A DNA stretch of 64,000 nucleotides, taken from the NCBI RefSeq assembly GCF_034424375.1, contig NZ_CP139965.1, positions 5,332,001-5,396,000 of the forward strand, in the 5' to 3' direction. The translations under genes and the position numbers were made by a program. Position 1 is the first letter of the stretch; every line of letters starts with the position of its first letter. Of the stretch, positions 61,068-64,000 are shown one piece after another. This stretch comes from Paraburkholderia kururiensis. Lineage in GTDB: Bacteria > Pseudomonadota > Gammaproteobacteria > Burkholderiales > Burkholderiaceae. The notes below the pieces were generated by a model that did no database searches, was not told the origin of the DNA, and worked only from the letters and a program-made list of their open reading frames with translations.

Positions 61068-61628
61068 TCAGCGTGCGACGGTGACGATGCGCGTGCCGGC
61101 CAGACGATCGTGCAGGAACTGGCGGCTCGCGCCGATGCGGCCCGTTGCGGCCCACAGCACGAACCAGAGTGCGGCGATCAGGAGGGTGTGCGGCAACGTG
61201 AGGCCGACCGCGGGATGCAGCGCAAGCGGCGGCAGGAACCACAGCAGCGCAAGCAGATAACGCGCGACGGCGCGCGGCACGGAGACCGGCGCGTTTCCGG
61301 GGCCCACGACGCGCAGGCGCCACGTTTTCATCGGTAGCGTCTGGCCGCCGTGCGTCCAGAACCAGACGAAGTAGATGCCGACGACGAGCCCGATCCACGC
61401 GGCGAGCAGGTTGTGATGCGTAAGGCCGTTGCGTTGCTGCGTGAGCGTGCTGAACAGATAGCCGGCGAAGAAGACCACGCCGAAGAGGATCATCGCCTCG
61501 TAGAGGAGCGCCGCGAGGCGGCGGCGCACGGTGGGGGGCAGCGCGCCGGCGGCGACGTCCTGCGGCGAAAGCGGTTCGGTAGTGGTGCCCGGGGAACCGG
61601 CGGCGTTGGATGGGAGCGGGCCAGGCAC
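61068..61628 (-). CDS. RDD-family membrane protein
   Basis: The 186-residue protein has an RDD domain: RRLAALLYEAMILFGVVFFAG for the first helix with its Arg, GLVVGIYFVWFWTHGGQTLPMKTWRLRVV in the middle, and GASRQFLHDRLAGTRIV at the end. RDD proteins are small multi-helix inner-membrane proteins, some linked to ion exchange. Start GTG 61628 has no clear ribosome site and may be later. It follows the DUF3106 gene by 36 bp and is the last gene of the sigma-factor operon. Confidence 0.78.
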   Translation of the reverse strand: MPGPLPSNAAGSPGTTTEPLSPQDVAAGALPPTVRRRLAALLYEAMILFGVVFFAGYLFSTLTQQRNGLTHHNLLAAWIGLVVGIYFVWFWTHGGQTLPMKTWRLRVVGPGNAPVSVPRAVARYLLALLWFLPPLALHPAVGLTLPHTLLIAALWFVLWAATGRIGASRQFLHDRLAGTRIVTVAR

Positions 61629-61664
61629 GATGGCGGGTCGATCAGGTCGGAGCGTGACGCACGC

Positions 61665-62438
61665 TCAGGAACCGTTGAACACCGACGGCGCTTCGGAGGG
61701 CGAGACGGGCACCGGCGTCGGCGGCAGGCTGCTGCTCGACGGCAGCGGCATGGCCGGCGCGGCGGGCAATGCGCTCGCCGCCTGCGAGGTCGCGGCGGCC
61801 GGTATGGCGCCGGGCTGCACGGCACTCGCGCCCGCGGCATGCTCGCGGGCATTCAGCAACCGGTTGATGCCGCGGATTTCGCTCTTGCCGCTCGGCGGGG
61901 CGCTCACGACGGTCGGCCGCCGCTTGCGTTCGGTCGCGGCGAGCCGTTCCTTCTGTTCCTCCGAGAGGGCCTGATACGCCTTCCAGGCGTTCTGTCGCGC
62001 CTGGGGCGGCAACTCCTTCGATACCTGGTAGTTTTCGCGCGCGACGCGCCGCTGCTCAGGCGTCATGCGGACCCACTCGGTCATGCGCTCCTGAAGCCTC
62101 TTTTGTGCCTCCGGCGACATCTTCGCGTAACGGGAGGCAATCTTGAGCCATTTGCGCTTGCGCTCTTCGCTGAAGCGATCCCATTCGCCGGCGAATGGCG
62201 CGAGCGCGGTGTGCTGCGCCTCGGAAAGGCGCGCCCACGAGAGGGGGCTGGTGCTGGCGTTGAGCGGCGGAAAGTCGACTGTAAGCGACGGCTCGCCCGC
62301 CGCGCCGGCCTTGACCGGCGTGCTGGCAGCCGGCGCGGTGGCTGCGCCCGGATGGAACCGTGGGTAAGTTGCGGCGAACGACACGAGCGCCGCGATCACG
62401 CACCCGAAGACTACGGCGAGGCCGCGCTTGTAACTCAC
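61665..62438 (-). CDS. DUF3106 protein, membrane-anchored and probably periplasmic
   Basis: The 257-residue protein has one N-terminal helix (LAVVFGCVIAALVSFAA, about 7-23), then a helical region with FAGEWDRFSEERKRKWL and repeated MSPEAQKR, MTPEQRRV and LSEEQKERL segments, typical of helical periplasmic proteins of the CpxP/Spy/zinc-resistance type in character. The C-terminal 70 residues are Ala/Pro/Ser-rich. Start GTG 62438 follows GGGGGA. It lies 16 bp after the DUF3619 gene. A sensor or chaperone role is inference. Confidence 0.8.
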   Translation of the reverse strand: MSYKRGLAVVFGCVIAALVSFAATYPRFHPGAATAPAASTPVKAGAAGEPSLTVDFPPLNASTSPLSWARLSEAQHTALAPFAGEWDRFSEERKRKWLKIASRYAKMSPEAQKRLQERMTEWVRMTPEQRRVARENYQVSKELPPQARQNAWKAYQALSEEQKERLAATERKRRPTVVSAPPSGKSEIRGINRLLNAREHAAGASAVQPGAIPAAATSQAASALPAAPAMPLPSSSSLPPTPVPVSPSEAPSVFNGS

Positions 62439-62454
62439 CCGATCGGTCCCCCGG

Positions 62455-62883
62455 TTAGCGTGCGCGCGAAAGATAGGCGTTGAAACCGTGGTCGAGATAT
62501 GCGTTGAGCGGCAGGTCGTCGCTCAGCATGGCGGCGTCGATGTCCGCGAGTTCGGCCGTGCGCTGGTAGTCCTCCCAGTACGCAATGGCAACGAGACCGA
62601 CGACGAGCGCGACGAGCGGCCACGCAAAGGCGAAGCGGCGCAGCCGCGAACGCTGGCGCGGCGCCACCGGAGCCGCCATGGCGCCGGGCATGCCGGCCGC
62701 GACGAGCACGGGCGCAACGACGCGCACCTCGGCCGGCTCGGCTTTCTTGCGGGCGAGGGCGGCGCGGCGGGCCGCGGCGAGGCGATCGACAGTAACGGGC
62801 GGGATGCTGGCGGCGTTTTCGTCGAGCGCACGGCGCAGCTGCCGCGCAAACTCGAGTTCTTTAGTTTCGAGAGCGGAGCTCAT
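62455..62883 (-). CDS. DUF3619 protein, single-pass membrane protein, candidate anti-sigma factor
   Basis: The 142-residue protein has a soluble N-terminal region (FARQLRRALDENAASIP), a basic stretch, one helix (about 84-103: AFAWPLVALVVGLVAIAYW) and a short acidic C-terminal end of about 39 residues. N-in/C-out topology is predicted from the RSRLRRF charges before the helix. It overlaps the sigma factor stop by 4 bp (ATGA), the classical sigma/anti-sigma arrangement, although no zinc-binding HxxxCxxC motif is present. AAAGGA precedes the start. Confidence 0.8.
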   Translation of the reverse strand: MSSALETKELEFARQLRRALDENAASIPPVTVDRLAAARRAALARKKAEPAEVRVVAPVLVAAGMPGAMAAPVAPRQRSRLRRFAFAWPLVALVVGLVAIAYWEDYQRTAELADIDAAMLSDDLPLNAYLDHGFNAYLSRAR

Positions 62884-63443
62884 AGCGTGATTCCTTTGGC
62901 CTTGAGCGCCTGCGCCAGCGTGTGGGTGGCCCGCGAGCAGTGCGTCTTTACGCTACCCTCGGAGCAGCCCATGGCGGCGGCAGTCTCGGCGACATCCATA
63001 TCTTCCCAGTAACGCATCAGAAACGCCTCCCGTTGACGTGCCGGCAGTTTCTGGATTTCCTCGTCGATCAGCTTCAGCACCTGCTCGCGTTCGAGCTGCT
63101 GTTCGCCGCTCTCCGCGCCGGCCGGGCTGCCTTCGGCCTCGAATGTTTCCAGCGGATCGAATTCCTCGTCCTCGGCGTTGCCGAGCGAGGAAAAGAGTGT
63201 CACCCACGTATTGCGAACTTTTTGCCGACGGAAAAAGTCGTGTGTCGCATTCTGGAGAATACGCTGAAACAAAAGCGGCAGTTCGGCCGGGGGACGGTCG
63301 CCGTATTTTTCGGCGAGCTTGATCATCGCGTCCTGCACGATGTCGAGTGCCGCGTCGTCGTCCCGCACGGCGTAGACCGTCTGCTTGAACGCGCGCCTTT
63401 CGACGCCCGCCAGAAAATCGGCGAGTTCCTTGTCTGATGCCAT
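62880..63443 (-). CDS. ECF-type RNA polymerase sigma factor
   Basis: The 187-residue protein has region 2 (DDDAALDIVQDAMIKLAEKYGD) and region 4 (LPARQREAFLMRYWEDMDVAETAAAMGCSEG, then SVKTHCSRATHTL), joined by an acidic linker. This is the ECF group. The start is ATG 63443. It directs transcription in response to an envelope signal if its partner is DUF3619 (inference). It diverges from ilvI. Confidence 0.88.
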   Translation of the reverse strand: MASDKELADFLAGVERRAFKQTVYAVRDDDAALDIVQDAMIKLAEKYGDRPPAELPLLFQRILQNATHDFFRRQKVRNTWVTLFSSLGNAEDEEFDPLETFEAEGSPAGAESGEQQLEREQVLKLIDEEIQKLPARQREAFLMRYWEDMDVAETAAAMGCSEGSVKTHCSRATHTLAQALKAKGITL

Positions 63444-63640
63444 CCGCTGAAGGTCGGCGCAGCCAGCGTGCGCGTAATCGTTCGAAAAATGTCGTAAAAC
63501 CCGCGGATGCTAGCAAATTTTCGCGCCCTCCGGGGGACAGACGGGCGCATTGCGTGTCGCCGTCGCGCTTCCGGCGGCGGACTTCATGGGCTTCGCCCGG
63601 CATAAACGGCGCCAGGTGCCCGAGTAAAGGAAGGATTTAC

Positions 63641-63669
63641 TTGACCGCGCACGCGCCAGCAGATATCGT
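63641..63669 (+). promoter_or_regulatory. putative sigma-70 promoter for ilvI
   Basis: TTGACC (63641-63646) and TATCGT (63664-63669) are separated by 17 bp, the ideal spacing, giving a leader of about 140 nt before ATG 63817. The gap 63444-63816 also holds the promoter for the divergent sigma-factor gene; I do not see a leader peptide with a branched-chain codon run, so classical attenuation is not supported. Confidence 0.45.
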
Positions 63670-63816
63670 CGCTGGTTCGCAACATAAGTGACTTGTCTCA
63701 ATTGAGGCGTGGCCCACAAAGCTCGCCTGTCAACTGGACGCGCCGCTTGAACCCGAGCCACAAGCCCGGCAGAGAGCACCCGATCAATTTTTTGCCGAAA
63801 ATTTGAAAGGTGAATA

Positions 63817-64000
63817 ATGAATATGCCCAGCGCGGAATTCTCCACGTCGGATACCTCTACTCCCCCTGAAACCGGCTCTATCGGCGCCACCGTGCTCATG
63901 AAGGCACTGGCCGACGAAGACGTCGAATTCGTGTGGGGCTATCCCGGCGGCTCGGTACTCTACATCTACGACGAACTCTACAAGCAGGACAAGGTCCAGC
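63817..64000 (+). CDS. ilvI: acetolactate synthase large subunit, 5' part (runs off the window)
   Basis: The first 61 codons are present. After a variable N-terminal 20 residues (MNMPSAEFSTSDTSTPP) the ThDP-enzyme start appears: IGATVLMKALADEDVEFVWG, then YPGGSVLYIYDELY. This is the branched-chain biosynthetic enzyme, as ilvI/ilvB; subunit genes ilvH and ilvC would be expected beyond the edge. AAAGG lies 7 nt before ATG 63817. It differs from the ThDP enzyme at 3194, which has the GIPGEENLDLL form. Confidence 0.88.
   Translation, partial: MNMPSAEFSTSDTSTPPETGSIGATVLMKALADEDVEFVWGYPGGSVLYIYDELYKQDKVQ

Overview
The window is a high-GC betaproteobacterial chromosome segment. Gene content and order fit Burkholderia sensu lato (Paraburkholderia, Caballeronia or Trinickia type): purT, rhlE, dnaE and an LPS-core cluster, then rng-maf-rlmH-rsfS-nadD-hemF-purD-yebC-upp, kdpFABCDE, and an ECF sigma operon divergent from ilvI. 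Species assignment is inference. I saw no rRNA, tRNA, IS element, prophage, CRISPR array or known defence system.

Layout. 1-6357: META-domain lipoprotein, purT, two small envelope proteins (one a lysozyme inhibitor), then a two-gene unit of an acetolactate-synthase-like ThDP enzyme and an aldehyde dehydrogenase. 6358-10287: rhlE with a long, terminator-like leader, opposed by gluQ and trhO, both tRNA wobble-modification genes. 10559-22909: dnaE, then an LPS-core block of a WaaE-type transferase, msbA, four further glycosyltransferases and an O-antigen ligase. 22940-23484: two small conserved-looking proteins. 23521-26800: a compositionally different patch with a broken AhpD-like gene, then amidase, DUF302 protein and TetR regulator preceded by a 43-bp inverted-repeat operator. 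27032-35766: a housekeeping run on the minus strand. 36096-38435: an atypical SDR, mgsA and a quinone reductase, closed by a strong terminator. 38543-47459: the potassium-uptake operon with upstream direct repeats, an extra 37-codon ORF before kdpF and a repeat-bearing KdpD tail. 47789-53229: DUF4126 protein, a FtsX/YbbP-type permease, truncated haemoglobin, an AlaX editing protein and a DUF924 protein. 53346-57877: an ArnT/PMT-like glycosyltransferase, SDR, LOG protein and TetR regulator.

58035-60944 is the most interesting stretch. A COG2908/PlcP-type metallophosphoesterase, an Agt-type glycosyltransferase and diacylglycerol kinase lie in one orientation, with a Pho-box-like direct repeat just upstream of the first gene. 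This looks like a phosphate-starvation lipid-remodelling unit. 61068-63443 is an ECF sigma operon whose next two genes have the architecture of a membrane anti-sigma factor and a periplasmic sensor, similar in layout to CnrH-CnrY-CnrX. The window ends inside the acetolactate synthase gene ilvI.

All calls come from reading sequence and recalling protein families. No database search was run.
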